DNA from: Flavobacterium hydrocarbonoxydans
GTDB taxonomy: Bacteria > Bacteroidota > Bacteroidia > Flavobacteriales > Flavobacteriaceae
Assembly: GCF_009789235.1 (NCBI RefSeq)
Contig: NZ_WSTB01000002.1
Span: 1-64,000 of the forward strand
DNA: 64,000 nucleotides
Direction of reading: 5' to 3'
The notes beneath the pieces were generated by a model, which saw only the letters and a list, made by a program, of their open reading frames with translations, was not told the DNA's origin and ran no database searches. Positions 17,074 to 26,181 of this stretch are shown in pieces. How positions within the stretch are numbered: position 1 is the first letter of the stretch; each line of letters starts with the position of its first letter. Made by a program: the position numbers and the translations under genes.

Positions 17074-18075
17074 TTGACACAAAACCAGCTCCACTTAAAG
17101 AAAAAAGAATACTATTGGAAGGACCATTTTTTTGGTTTATTATTTTTCTTCTCTATTGCGATTTACACTTTTATAAAATACACACCTGATAACAATGCGA
17201 AATACCTTTGTTTGATTTTCATGATTTTATCTTTAATCATTTGTGTATTTATCATACTGAATTTGCTTTCGATAAAAAACTACAGCATTACAGAAAAAGA
17301 ACTGATCGAGTGGTCTTTTTTAAGGAAAGAAAAAAAGGTTTTTGCTCTTAATGAAATGGAAAGCTGGACTGAAAAACAACTCAAAGGAAAATTTGGGAAT
17401 TGGGAACAAATGGTTCTGTATTTTAAAAATGGCGAAAAAACAAAAATCTTAAGTGACTATTTTGAAAATTATGCCGAACTAAAAAACGTCCTAACAAAAG
17501 ATATAACACGTAATACAGAGCGAGAAGAACTGAACACAAAAAAATTTGAAAAAAAACTGGCTATTTTGTTTTTAATAATATGCTTTCTGTTTTTTTATGG
17601 CGCCTATAATGCTTTGCAAGTAGAGGATATCAAGTCTGAAGACATCGTAGTTTTTGGGGACAAAACATCCAAAAAAATAAAATACATTCAAAAGAAACAC
17701 AGTTCGGTTGAAATTAAATTAGAACAATATCCGGAGTTCATTTTCTATATAAGCGGTGATGCATTAAAGGCGACCAGCCGTACGGCATTGATTGAGGACA
17801 TCAAGAAAGGCGATTCGATTTTTATCGGAATCGATAAAGCCACATACCGAAAAGAAATAATACGGGTGGACTCTTTGTCAACATCTGAAAAATATTTTCC
17901 GAATGAATATATAAGTGTAGAAAGCGTTGAATCGAAAGAGTTTCATTACTTAGAATTATCCGCAAATAATTTCGAAAGATCCGAAAACAAATATATAAGC
18001 TGTTTTGTATTTGCTCTTTTTGGCTTTTTTTTCATCTTAATGTCAATTATTGGATTTACAAAGAAAACAGAATAA
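17074..18075 (+). CDS. Hypothetical membrane protein with PH-like and DUF3592-like parts
   Basis: 333 aa. Two N-terminal helices (about 17-36 and 42-66) are followed by a PH-like segment (YSITEKELIEWSFLRKEKKVF), another helix near 160-178, a beta-rich domain and a final helix (about 307-327). The start must be TTG at 17074: an in-frame stop lies just upstream and no early ATG exists. Function unknown. A weak hairpin follows at 18078-18110. Confidence 0.55.
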   Translation: MTQNQLHLKKKEYYWKDHFFGLLFFFSIAIYTFIKYTPDNNAKYLCLIFMILSLIICVFIILNLLSIKNYSITEKELIEWSFLRKEKKVFALNEMESWTEKQLKGKFGNWEQMVLYFKNGEKTKILSDYFENYAELKNVLTKDITRNTEREELNTKKFEKKLAILFLIICFLFFYGAYNALQVEDIKSEDIVVFGDKTSKKIKYIQKKHSSVEIKLEQYPEFIFYISGDALKATSRTALIEDIKKGDSIFIGIDKATYRKEIIRVDSLSTSEKYFPNEYISVESVESKEFHYLELSANNFERSENKYISCFVFALFGFFFILMSIIGFTKKTE

Positions 18076-18077
18076 TC

Positions 18078-18110
18078 TATTTCGACTATTGGCAATGCCT
18101 TTCGAAATAG
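18078..18110 (+). terminator. Weak terminator after the PH-like membrane gene
   Basis: Inverted repeat CTATTTCGA / TCGAAATAG three bases after the stop, with a long loop and a poor T-tract. Confidence 0.4.
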
Positions 18111-18252
18111 TCCTGTTTTAGCTTTTAAATAAACCACCCTGCTTCGTACTGGCATCCGTAATCTTAAGTTTCATAACAAAATCTTTCGTTTAAGGATTTA
18201 TTAAAAACGCCAAAAAAAGTATTTTCGCTTAAGAAAACATCAACCTGAATTT

Positions 18253-18846
18253 ATGAAAAGCGAATTACTACAAACAGACATTATCTTAGAAAACGAACGC
18301 GTTTTGTTGCTTCCTTTTGAGAACGAAAGAAACGCTGCACTTAAGGAAATTATTTTTGACGATGAAATCTGGAAATATATGGGGATGTATGTCCGTACTG
18401 AAGCTGATTTCGAAAATTATATTCAAAATACCCTGCAGCAAAAAGCAGCCGGGATTTGTTATCCTTTTTTAATCATCGACAAAAAAACCAATAAAGTTGC
18501 CGGAAGTACACGCTATGGGTATCTGAATCACGCAAGCCAAAAATGCGAAATTGGCTGGACCTGGTACGGAAAGGAATTTCAGGGAACTGGTTTAAACAAA
18601 GCCTGCAAGTATGAACTACTGAATTTTGGTTTCGAGAATATTCAGTTTAAGAGAATTCAATTCAGTGCCGATTTTGAAAATAAAAAATCACAAAGGGCTA
18701 TTGAAAAACTGGGTGCTGTAAAAGAAGGTGTTTTCAGAAATAATTATGTTGATTCAGAAGGCAAAAGCAAAGATGATGTTTATTACAGTATTATTTCGGA
18801 TGAATGGCAAGCTACAAAACAGGAATATTTTGGAGAATTTAAATAA
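18253..18846 (+). CDS. GNAT-family N-acetyltransferase (RimJ/RimL type)
   Basis: 197 aa. Acetyl-CoA dependent acetyltransferase fold: CEIGWTWYGKEFQGTGLNKACKY is the acetyl-CoA loop region (Q/G-x-x-G at QGTGLN), and FSADFENKKSQRAIEKLGAVKEG is the typical C-terminal RimJ/RimL signature. The acceptor is unknown. It stands alone, followed by a short hairpin CTGAAAA/TTTTCAG (18853-18873). Confidence 0.85.
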   Translation: MKSELLQTDIILENERVLLLPFENERNAALKEIIFDDEIWKYMGMYVRTEADFENYIQNTLQQKAAGICYPFLIIDKKTNKVAGSTRYGYLNHASQKCEIGWTWYGKEFQGTGLNKACKYELLNFGFENIQFKRIQFSADFENKKSQRAIEKLGAVKEGVFRNNYVDSEGKSKDDVYYSIISDEWQATKQEYFGEFK

Positions 18847-18927
18847 ATATCTCTGAAAAGCAGTTATTTTCAGAATAAATCCAGATTATAGCACGAACCA
18901 TTTCTATTAGCCTACCTTACCAAAAAA

Positions 18928-19536
18928 ATGGCAATAGAACAAAAGGTTCGGTTGGTTGAAGAATTATTTGACAAACTAGAAATTGAAATTACTGCTTTTC
19001 AATTTGAAACACATTTGTTTTGCAATTCAGGTTGTGGTAAATGCTGCTCTACTCCTAATATAGATGCTTCTCCTTTAGAATTTTTACCGTGGGCCTTTCA
19101 TTTATTTTTGAATGGCGAAGCCGAAAAAATGTTGAATGAACTAAGCATGACTTCGACCAAAACCTGTTTTTTGTATCGTCCGCTTTCTGTTTTAGAAAAT
19201 CATAAAGGAAACTGTAGTAACTACACGTATCGCGGTTTGATTTGCCGGCTTTTTGGCTATGCTGCCAATACGGATAAGTTTGGAAAACTACGATTGGTTA
19301 CCTGTAAAATCATTAAGGAAGAACAGCTCGAAAATTTTACTGCTGCAGAAGAAGTCATAAATAAAGGCAAATATGTTCCCATTTTTACCGATTATTATAT
19401 GCAGCTGAAACAAATTGATTATAAAATGGGCATGACTTTGCTGCCCATAAATGAAGCCCTTAAAATGGCTATTGAAGACGTTTTGCATTATTATGCTTAC
19501 CGTCCGTTTCCGGGTGGAATTGAAAATAGTGCTTAA
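18928..19536 (+). CDS. YkgJ-like cysteine-cluster protein
   Basis: 202 aa. The cluster CNSGCGKCC is at about 32-40, then a Cys in TKTCFLYRPL, the NCSNYTYRGLICRLFGYA segment with two cysteines, and a late VTCKI. This is the same idea as the 1490-2020 protein but only distantly related. The pattern fits a bound metal or Fe-S centre; function is not known. 5' neighbour is a GNAT gene on the same strand. Confidence 0.65.
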   Translation: MAIEQKVRLVEELFDKLEIEITAFQFETHLFCNSGCGKCCSTPNIDASPLEFLPWAFHLFLNGEAEKMLNELSMTSTKTCFLYRPLSVLENHKGNCSNYTYRGLICRLFGYAANTDKFGKLRLVTCKIIKEEQLENFTAAEEVINKGKYVPIFTDYYMQLKQIDYKMGMTLLPINEALKMAIEDVLHYYAYRPFPGGIENSA

Positions 19537-19790
19537 ATAAAGAAAAGATTTTTTGATGATGAAATTTCGAAAGATCATAAAATCAATACATAAGCTGTTA
19601 AGTGTTTGCTCTTTTTTTGATTTTTTGATAAAATGAAAAATAAAGGATTGATTTTGAAACCAAATAAAAAAACTGTCGTCTAATAAAATTAGAACATCGG
19701 TTTAATAGTAATCAAAAGTAGTAACGCTACAGAGTTTCAATCATCACATCAAAAAACTAAAATCAATTAATCAATCAATAATCATCAATC

Positions 19791-21248
19791 ATGAAAACAA
19801 AATCAATTCAGTTTATCGCACTCAGCCTCTTTGTTTCACTTCTTACACTACCGCTTTCGTTTGCGCAGAACAAGGCAAAAGAAATAGAACAGTTAATGAG
19901 CAAATACAATGAATATGGCCAATTTAACGGATCCGTACTGGTCGCAGAACACGGAAAGGTAATTTTTGAAAAAGGATTCGGAAATGCCAATATCGAATGG
20001 AACATCCCGAATCAGCCTGACACTAAATTCCGCTTAGGATCTATCAGCAAACAATTCACCACTTTCCTGATTATTAAGTTAGCCGAAGAAGGTAAACTAA
20101 AACTGGATGTGCCTATTACCACTTATTTACCGGATTACCCAAAAGCTACGGGAGACAAAATCACTATTCATCACTTAATGACGCATACTTCCGGAATACC
20201 GAGCTACACTTCTTTTCCGGATTTCTTTAGAGATAAAAGCAGAAACCCTTATACACCTGAAGGTCTGACAAAATTATTTTGCGATCTGCCGCTTGAGTTT
20301 ACTCCTGGAGAAAAATTTAATTATTGTAATTCCGGGTATATTTTATTAGGGTATATTATCGAAAAAGTTTCGGGTAAAACATACGAGAACTATTTGCAGG
20401 AAACCATTTTAACGCCTTTAAAAATGGCAAATACAGGATACGACCACAGCGACATTATACTAAAAAACAGAGCCGCCGGTTATGAAAAAAGAGGCAAAGT
20501 AATCGTTAATGCTGACTATCTGGATATGAGTGTTCCCTACTCTGCTGGTTCTTTATACTCAACGGTAGAAGATTTATACTTATGGGATCAGTCACTTTAT
20601 ACCACACAATTACTTTCAGAAGCCTCTATGAATTTATTGTTTAAAGAATACATTCCGGCAGACGGAGGTCATTATGGATATGGCTGGTTTATTAATGATG
20701 TTGCTAACGGGAAAAATTCTAAAGTAAAAACCATAAGTCATGGCGGAGGAATAAATGGATTCAACACGATTATATCCCGTATTCCGGCGGATAAAAATTT
20801 AGTAGTCATCCTGAACAATACCGGAGGAACCGTTTTAGAAGAAATGAATCAGGCGATTAGAAATATTTTATACGATCAGCCTTATCATCTGCCTAAAAAA
20901 TCAGTGGCCTTTGAGTTGCTTGAAATTTTTACAAATGATGGTCTTGCTGCTGGTAATACTGCTTATGCTAAAATAAAAAACGATCCAACTTATGGCATCA
21001 AAGAAAGCGACATGAACAGAGTAGGCTACCGACTACTGGAGCTCAACAAAAAGAAAGAAGCCATCGAAATTTTTAAAATCAATACCGAGGCTTTTCCAAA
21101 ATCCGGAAATACTTATGATAGTCTGGGTGAAGCTTATCTGGCAGATGGCAATAAAAAGCTGGCTATTGTAAACTATACAAAATCTATTGAGCTGGATCCA
21201 TCAAATGAAAACGGTAAAAAAATACTGGCTGAAATCTCTAAGAAATAA
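19791..21248 (+). CDS. Serine hydrolase, beta-lactamase/PBP4 family, with C-terminal TPR
   Basis: 485 aa with a Sec signal peptide (cleavage near LSFAQ). Class C beta-lactamase-like hydrolase: nucleophile motif SISK (S-x-x-K, near 80), YCN (Y-x-N, near 177) and HGGG (the KTG-equivalent H-x-G, near 316). The last 60 residues form a TPR pair (NTYDSLGEAYLADGNKKLAI). Such proteins are peptidases or esterases more often than true beta-lactamases. A strong terminator follows. Confidence 0.9.
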   Translation: MKTKSIQFIALSLFVSLLTLPLSFAQNKAKEIEQLMSKYNEYGQFNGSVLVAEHGKVIFEKGFGNANIEWNIPNQPDTKFRLGSISKQFTTFLIIKLAEEGKLKLDVPITTYLPDYPKATGDKITIHHLMTHTSGIPSYTSFPDFFRDKSRNPYTPEGLTKLFCDLPLEFTPGEKFNYCNSGYILLGYIIEKVSGKTYENYLQETILTPLKMANTGYDHSDIILKNRAAGYEKRGKVIVNADYLDMSVPYSAGSLYSTVEDLYLWDQSLYTTQLLSEASMNLLFKEYIPADGGHYGYGWFINDVANGKNSKVKTISHGGGINGFNTIISRIPADKNLVVILNNTGGTVLEEMNQAIRNILYDQPYHLPKKSVAFELLEIFTNDGLAAGNTAYAKIKNDPTYGIKESDMNRVGYRLLELNKKKEAIEIFKINTEAFPKSGNTYDSLGEAYLADGNKKLAIVNYTKSIELDPSNENGKKILAEISKK

Positions 21249-21309
21249 TATTTTAAATAACAGATAAAAAGTAAGTTTTACAGACTCTGACAGTCCGGAT
21301 TTAGAATCT

Positions 21310-21346
21310 AAGCATCCACTTGTTTACGCAAGTGGATGCTTTTTTC
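21310..21346 (+). terminator. Terminator after the serine hydrolase gene
   Basis: Perfect 13-base arms AAGCATCCACTTG and CAAGTGGATGCTT with a 6-base loop, followed by a run of T. Confidence 0.9.
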
Positions 21347-21505
21347 TTTTTATAATTAAGTGATTTTTTTATCCAAAAGTAATTTCAGAATATCTTTTTT
21401 ACCATAAAAAATACTATTTTAGCCCTGCCCAAAAAAACAGTATTACAGTCCCAAATCAAGTTTGTTGACACCTCAAAAGTTGTTGACAATTATTAAAATT
21501 AACCT

Positions 21506-21952
21506 ATGAGCTATTTAAAAAAGTATTCCGTTTTAGTTTTATTATTATCCGTATTTGTTCCCGCTGTTTGTGTTTCGCAAACAAATCCTCCTCCGGTTGC
21601 TATGCCAACCCAGCAAAATAAAATTATAGTCGATAAAATTATTGAAGCTGCAAACTACAAAACTTACTTTACTGATTATTGTTTAGCCAAAATAAACGCA
21701 ACAGCCGAGAAAGAAAAATGGAACGACCAGAAAACTAACGAAATCACTGGAAGTATCAATTTTAGAAATTTCAGGGATGCCGTTTATAATATGTTTGCTT
21801 TTTATAACGAAGTAGAATTAGAAGAGCTCTTATCAAAATACAAAAAAGACAGCAGCTATCAGACGCAAAACGTAATTACTGCCAATAAAATAGTTACCAG
21901 TAACCTTGAAATATTTGCAAAATCACTGGTTGAAGGCCGATATGTAAAATAG
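21506..21952 (+). CDS. Exported hypothetical protein
   Basis: 148 aa with a Sec signal peptide (LVLLLSVFVPAVCVSQ). The mature part is helical and charged, with no motif I recognise. It is a single-gene unit: a 250-bp gap with the previous terminator before it, and a bidirectional terminator shared with the convergent penicillin acylase after it. Confidence 0.6.
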   Translation: MSYLKKYSVLVLLLSVFVPAVCVSQTNPPPVAMPTQQNKIIVDKIIEAANYKTYFTDYCLAKINATAEKEKWNDQKTNEITGSINFRNFRDAVYNMFAFYNEVELEELLSKYKKDSSYQTQNVITANKIVTSNLEIFAKSLVEGRYVK

Positions 21953-21959
21953 ATTTCAT

Positions 21960-22003
21960 AAAAAATCCCTTTGTCAAATTCAATTTTAACAAAGGGATTT
22001 TTT
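21960..22003. terminator. Bidirectional terminator, exported protein / penicillin acylase
   Basis: AAAATCCCTTTGT pairs with ACAAAGGGATTTT, with A- and T-tracts at the two ends, between convergent genes. Confidence 0.85.
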
Positions 22004-22019
22004 ATGCTTTTAAAACAAA

Positions 22020-24407
22020 TTATGGTTTGGGTTTAAAAACCAATTTTGTCGAAGTTTTAATGATCTCTTCTTTATTGAGTTTCATTTTTCTAAACTTTCC
22101 TGCATTGTACATTTCGGCCTGATCGTCGTAATGTTTGCTGAACGGATTTCCGGATTGTCCTGTTGGTAAAATACTCCAGCTGTTTTCGATATCAGAGAAA
22201 TCGACAATTCTTCGGGTCGAAGGACCACCTTTTACATAATATTTTCCTTCATCATTAAATCCGAAAAACAAATTATTGATTACCTCATTTGAGCCTGGGC
22301 TATCGAATGGCCCAACATTGAATAATTTGCGTAAAGCAGCCACTTTTCCTAGAGGATGCTCATGCTCTACGGTATGAACTTTACCCCAATTCCAGGCAGC
22401 AATATCGTTTCCTAATTGTTTTTTAAGTTGAGAAACCGCTTCGTTAAACGACTTAGAAACAATTTCGATTCTGGTTTCTTTTTTATTTTTGGTTTTAATG
22501 TCATCCCACCAAACCGAATTTTCAAGAGCAATTTGTCTGGCGATAACTTGTTTTCCGATATGAGTGCCTAGAAAAACATCAAATTCATCAGAACCCATTT
22601 CGTCTTCAAAAGTATTTTTTAGATATAAATAAATCCATTTATTGTAAATGGTTGGAGCAACATCTTCCAGATTATTGGTTCCTTTCCAGGATTTCAAAAC
22701 TTCAATTATTTTTTTTCCCTCTGCATCTAAATTTTTCAGATTAACATTCGAAATTAAACTTTTTACTGTTGTTGTCGCCACGCTCGAAGTATTATCATAA
22801 ATCATTTGGCTAATCGCTTCTTTATCCCAATCTGATTTGGTATCTAATAATCCCGAAATTCTTTTGGCTCGGTCTTCGGGCAGATAATAACCCGGATACA
22901 AATACCCGTCAACCGCTTCCGGTTGGTTATTGGCTGAATATACATAACCCCATTTAGGGTTTTCTGCCGATGGATTTTTAGTAAAATCTAAATATTCTGC
23001 AATATCATCTTTACCACTGGCGCCATCCAAAATCAAGAACGAATTAACTCCTTTATTGTGTTTGTATAGTTTTCCTGTTGCCCACCAACCCACATTTCCT
23101 TTGGCATCCCCGTACATGACATTCAAACCAGGAGCAGCTACTAATTGTACTCCTTTTTTAAAATCTTCTTTGCTTTTGGCATGAGATAATCCGTAAACGG
23201 CATCCAGAATCTGAATAGGCTGCTGGGTATAAATCCATGACATCGCAATTGGTCTTTTGCTTTTTAAATTGGCCAAAACATCATTCATAATCGGTCCGTG
23301 GCGGCTAGACTTAACCGTAAGCACCACATCCGAAGTATCTTTTACTTTTATGGTTTTTTTTCTGGTTTCGTAGGTACTGAAACCAGTTGGTGTTTGGTAT
23401 TGATTTGCATCATCTGCTTTATTGGTTTCCTGATAAAAGTCGATATCGTCATTTTCGAACATCGTCAATCCGTAACTATATTCACGATTGTGTGCCAATA
23501 AAGGAAACGGCGTTCCTGCCAGATAACAGCCATATAATTCGAATTTTGGTGTAACCAAATGTGCTTCGTACCAGGTGGCAGGCTGTGAAAACCCAATATG
23601 GGGATCATTGGCAAAAATAACTTTCCCGGATTTTGTTTTTGTACCGCCTACAACCCAGCTGTTACTCCCTACAAAAGGCGGAATTGGAGAAGCATCCAAC
23701 AACGAAGCAACCGACTTTGAAATGGCTGTGTATTCCTCAAGATGCTCTTTTGAACTTTTTATTTGCGTAGTATTAAACTCGCCCTCGATTCCTAAATCTT
23801 TTAAATATTCAGCCCCATATTTCGCTTTTATATCCGTCAATAATGGATCTGTTTTTTGAGCCATCGCAAAACTAAAAGACATATAGCCAAAAATATTATA
23901 AACGTCTTTTATCGTAAATTTTTCTTTTTTTACGCCTACCAAAGTAAACTCAACCGGTGTAACGCCTTCGTCAAGATATTGATTAATTCCGTCCAGATAC
24001 GCCATCGTCATTTGATAGCTCTGACTATTTTTATCCAGTTTTGCTATGGCTTTCGCCGAAGCTTCTTCGATACCAATTCCGGAGAAAAATTTATCATTTT
24101 TAAGCGCTACAGAGCCAAAAATTTCAGACAAGCGTCCTGGTGCAATTCGGCGCAGCAATTCCATCTGCCATAATCTTTCCTGTGCATGAACGTAACCCAA
24201 AGTTGTCATAGCATCTTTTTCAGATGCAGCATAAATATGAGGCACTCCAAAATCATCAAAGTAAACAGTGGTTTCTTTTTGGAGGTTTTTGAGTTTTAAT
24301 TCACCTTCGTATTGGGGTTTCAGATGAAAAATATAGGCACATAAACCTATGGCAGCCATCACAATAATAACCACCAGCACCAGTACTACTTTTTTTAATT
24401 TTTTCAT
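22020..24407 (-). CDS. Penicillin acylase family protein (Ntn hydrolase)
   Basis: About 795 aa, exported, with an N-terminal membrane/signal helix (VVLVLVVIIVMAAIGLCAYIF). The Ntn nucleophile serine is in VGSNSWVVGG, where autocleavage before SNSW would give the beta chain; downstream are FANDPHIGFSQPATWYEAHL and the SPGSNEVINN-type segment. The family hydrolyses amides such as acyl-homoserine lactones or beta-lactam side chains; the substrate is not known here. ATG 24407 is chosen over a TTG six codons earlier. It diverges from the AsmA-like gene. Confidence 0.9.
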   Translation of the reverse strand: MKKLKKVVLVLVVIIVMAAIGLCAYIFHLKPQYEGELKLKNLQKETTVYFDDFGVPHIYAASEKDAMTTLGYVHAQERLWQMELLRRIAPGRLSEIFGSVALKNDKFFSGIGIEEASAKAIAKLDKNSQSYQMTMAYLDGINQYLDEGVTPVEFTLVGVKKEKFTIKDVYNIFGYMSFSFAMAQKTDPLLTDIKAKYGAEYLKDLGIEGEFNTTQIKSSKEHLEEYTAISKSVASLLDASPIPPFVGSNSWVVGGTKTKSGKVIFANDPHIGFSQPATWYEAHLVTPKFELYGCYLAGTPFPLLAHNREYSYGLTMFENDDIDFYQETNKADDANQYQTPTGFSTYETRKKTIKVKDTSDVVLTVKSSRHGPIMNDVLANLKSKRPIAMSWIYTQQPIQILDAVYGLSHAKSKEDFKKGVQLVAAPGLNVMYGDAKGNVGWWATGKLYKHNKGVNSFLILDGASGKDDIAEYLDFTKNPSAENPKWGYVYSANNQPEAVDGYLYPGYYLPEDRAKRISGLLDTKSDWDKEAISQMIYDNTSSVATTTVKSLISNVNLKNLDAEGKKIIEVLKSWKGTNNLEDVAPTIYNKWIYLYLKNTFEDEMGSDEFDVFLGTHIGKQVIARQIALENSVWWDDIKTKNKKETRIEIVSKSFNEAVSQLKKQLGNDIAAWNWGKVHTVEHEHPLGKVAALRKLFNVGPFDSPGSNEVINNLFFGFNDEGKYYVKGGPSTRRIVDFSDIENSWSILPTGQSGNPFSKHYDDQAEMYNAGKFRKMKLNKEEIIKTSTKLVFKPKP

Positions 24408-24522
24408 ATTTGATAATCTAAGCAAATAAACGTTTTGGAAATGATATAACTTAAAAACAGAATCCTATAAAAAGAATTGTTTATAAAAGCCTAAATTTAT
24501 GTAATTAAAACCAATACCCTAA

Positions 24523-26085
24523 ATGTCAAACTATAAAAAAATAGCAATCGGAATAATTTCTGTCTTCTTTTTTGTGATTTTAGTCAATTTTGGTCTCAAT
24601 TTTTGGATAAAAAAGCAATTACCGAAACTTATTCACGAGAAAAACAAAACGGCTTATAATATCAATTATGAAAAGATAGAAGTTTCACTTTGGTCAAGAA
24701 ACATCTATGCCGAAACCTTATTGGTTCATCCAAAAAATCAATTGAAAAACACTACCGCCAAAACCGGAATTTATACTAAAATAGAATCGATTACCATCAA
24801 ACATTTCAATATTTGGGATTTGGCTTTTCGGGACATTATTCAGGCCGAAAGTATCATTATCAATAAGCCCGAAGTGATTTTATATAAAAAGAATAACAAA
24901 CTTCTGAATAACAGTAAGAGTATAAAGACTCAGATTATTGAACCGTTTCGAAAAATTATAGCCGTTTCGAATATTTATCTGAATGAAGGAAGTATTGATG
25001 TTGTGGCTTTAAAAAATGACAAACCCATTTTGAGTGTCAAAAACATCATCCTGAAACTCGAAGGTATTTTGATTACCGATGCTACTTTAAAGAAAAAAAT
25101 CCCGGTTGAGTATCAAAAATATGCTTTGGTTTGCGATAGTTTGTACTACAAGCCAAGTGCATTTTACCATCTTACTATTGGAAAAATCAGTACCGAAAAG
25201 AATTTCTTAAAAGTTAAAAATTTTGCTCTTTTACCAGAATATAATCGTCGTGAATTTGTTCAGAAATTAGAGAAGGAGAAAGATATTTATACTTTAAAAC
25301 TCGATTCGGCCAGCGTCGAGAAAATAGATTGGGGTTTTAAAAATGATCGTTTTTTCTTTAAGGCAAATTCTATTGTGGCGAATCACTTAGATGCTAATAT
25401 CTATCGAAATAAAATGCCAAAAGATGATTTAAGCAAAAAATACCTTTATAATGCTTTGCTACGAAAAATTAAATTTCCGCTGAAAATTGATACGCTGCAA
25501 GTCCTGAAATCAAAACTCGTTTATGAGGAAGAAATTGATTTTACAAAAGGACCCGGCGTTTTAACCTTTGATCATTTTAATCTTCAGGCTACCAATATCC
25601 AGAGTGGTTTTGGCTTAAAAAAAGCGGATGATTTAAAAATAAAAGTCAATTGTCGATTCATGAAAAATTCGCCATTAGATGTTGACTGGAGATTTAATAT
25701 TTTAGATAAAAAAGATAGTTTTCATATTCAGGGAACCATTGCCAACTTTGATGTCGCAGCACTGGCAAGATTCACTAAGCCGTATATGAATACCTCGTTT
25801 ACAGGAACTTTTGGTAATTATCATTTTAATTTTTATGGAAATGATGCTACAGCCACAGGTAATGCTTCGCTGGAATATGACGATTTGAAAGTAAAATTAT
25901 ACCAAAAGAAAAACCCTGAAAAAGAAGCAAAAATCAAATCTGCTATTGCTAATTTGGTATTAAAAAATGATTCTGATGATAACGCCAAAAAAGCAGCTGT
26001 AGAACTAGACAGAATTCAGGAGAAATCATTTTATAACTTCTTGTGGAGAAGCATCGCCGAGTCGCTGAAGAAAATTTTGATTTAA
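24523..26085 (+). CDS. AsmA-like membrane-anchored protein
   Basis: 520 aa. One N-terminal membrane helix (about 6-26) is followed by a long periplasmic beta-rich body with the ITIKHFNIWDL..IKAESI-like pattern of AsmA/DUF748 proteins (repeated short strands and ...VLKSKLVYEEE). These proteins are linked to lipid transport or outer-membrane assembly. The assignment is by general pattern, so moderate. It lies upstream of the Cys-rich flavoprotein-like gene, 96 bp away on the same strand. Confidence 0.5.
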   Translation: MSNYKKIAIGIISVFFFVILVNFGLNFWIKKQLPKLIHEKNKTAYNINYEKIEVSLWSRNIYAETLLVHPKNQLKNTTAKTGIYTKIESITIKHFNIWDLAFRDIIQAESIIINKPEVILYKKNNKLLNNSKSIKTQIIEPFRKIIAVSNIYLNEGSIDVVALKNDKPILSVKNIILKLEGILITDATLKKKIPVEYQKYALVCDSLYYKPSAFYHLTIGKISTEKNFLKVKNFALLPEYNRREFVQKLEKEKDIYTLKLDSASVEKIDWGFKNDRFFFKANSIVANHLDANIYRNKMPKDDLSKKYLYNALLRKIKFPLKIDTLQVLKSKLVYEEEIDFTKGPGVLTFDHFNLQATNIQSGFGLKKADDLKIKVNCRFMKNSPLDVDWRFNILDKKDSFHIQGTIANFDVAALARFTKPYMNTSFTGTFGNYHFNFYGNDATATGNASLEYDDLKVKLYQKKNPEKEAKIKSAIANLVLKNDSDDNAKKAAVELDRIQEKSFYNFLWRSIAESLKKILI

Positions 26086-26181
26086 ATCACATTCAAAAAC
26101 CAACAACTCTTTACAAACCTGATATTTATCACGTTTTAAATACCTATTTTTTTCAACATTTGTTTTTTAAATGAAAGACAA

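Noticed and set aside
18928..19536. Duplicate of the 1490-2020 Cys-cluster gene
   Set aside because: Both have a CxxCxxxCC-like cluster, but spacing and the rest of the sequence differ; they are at best distant members of one superfamily.
19791..21248. Antibiotic-resistance beta-lactamase
   Set aside because: It has class C-like motifs but also a TPR tail and the general layout of serine hydrolases/esterases; resistance is not supported.
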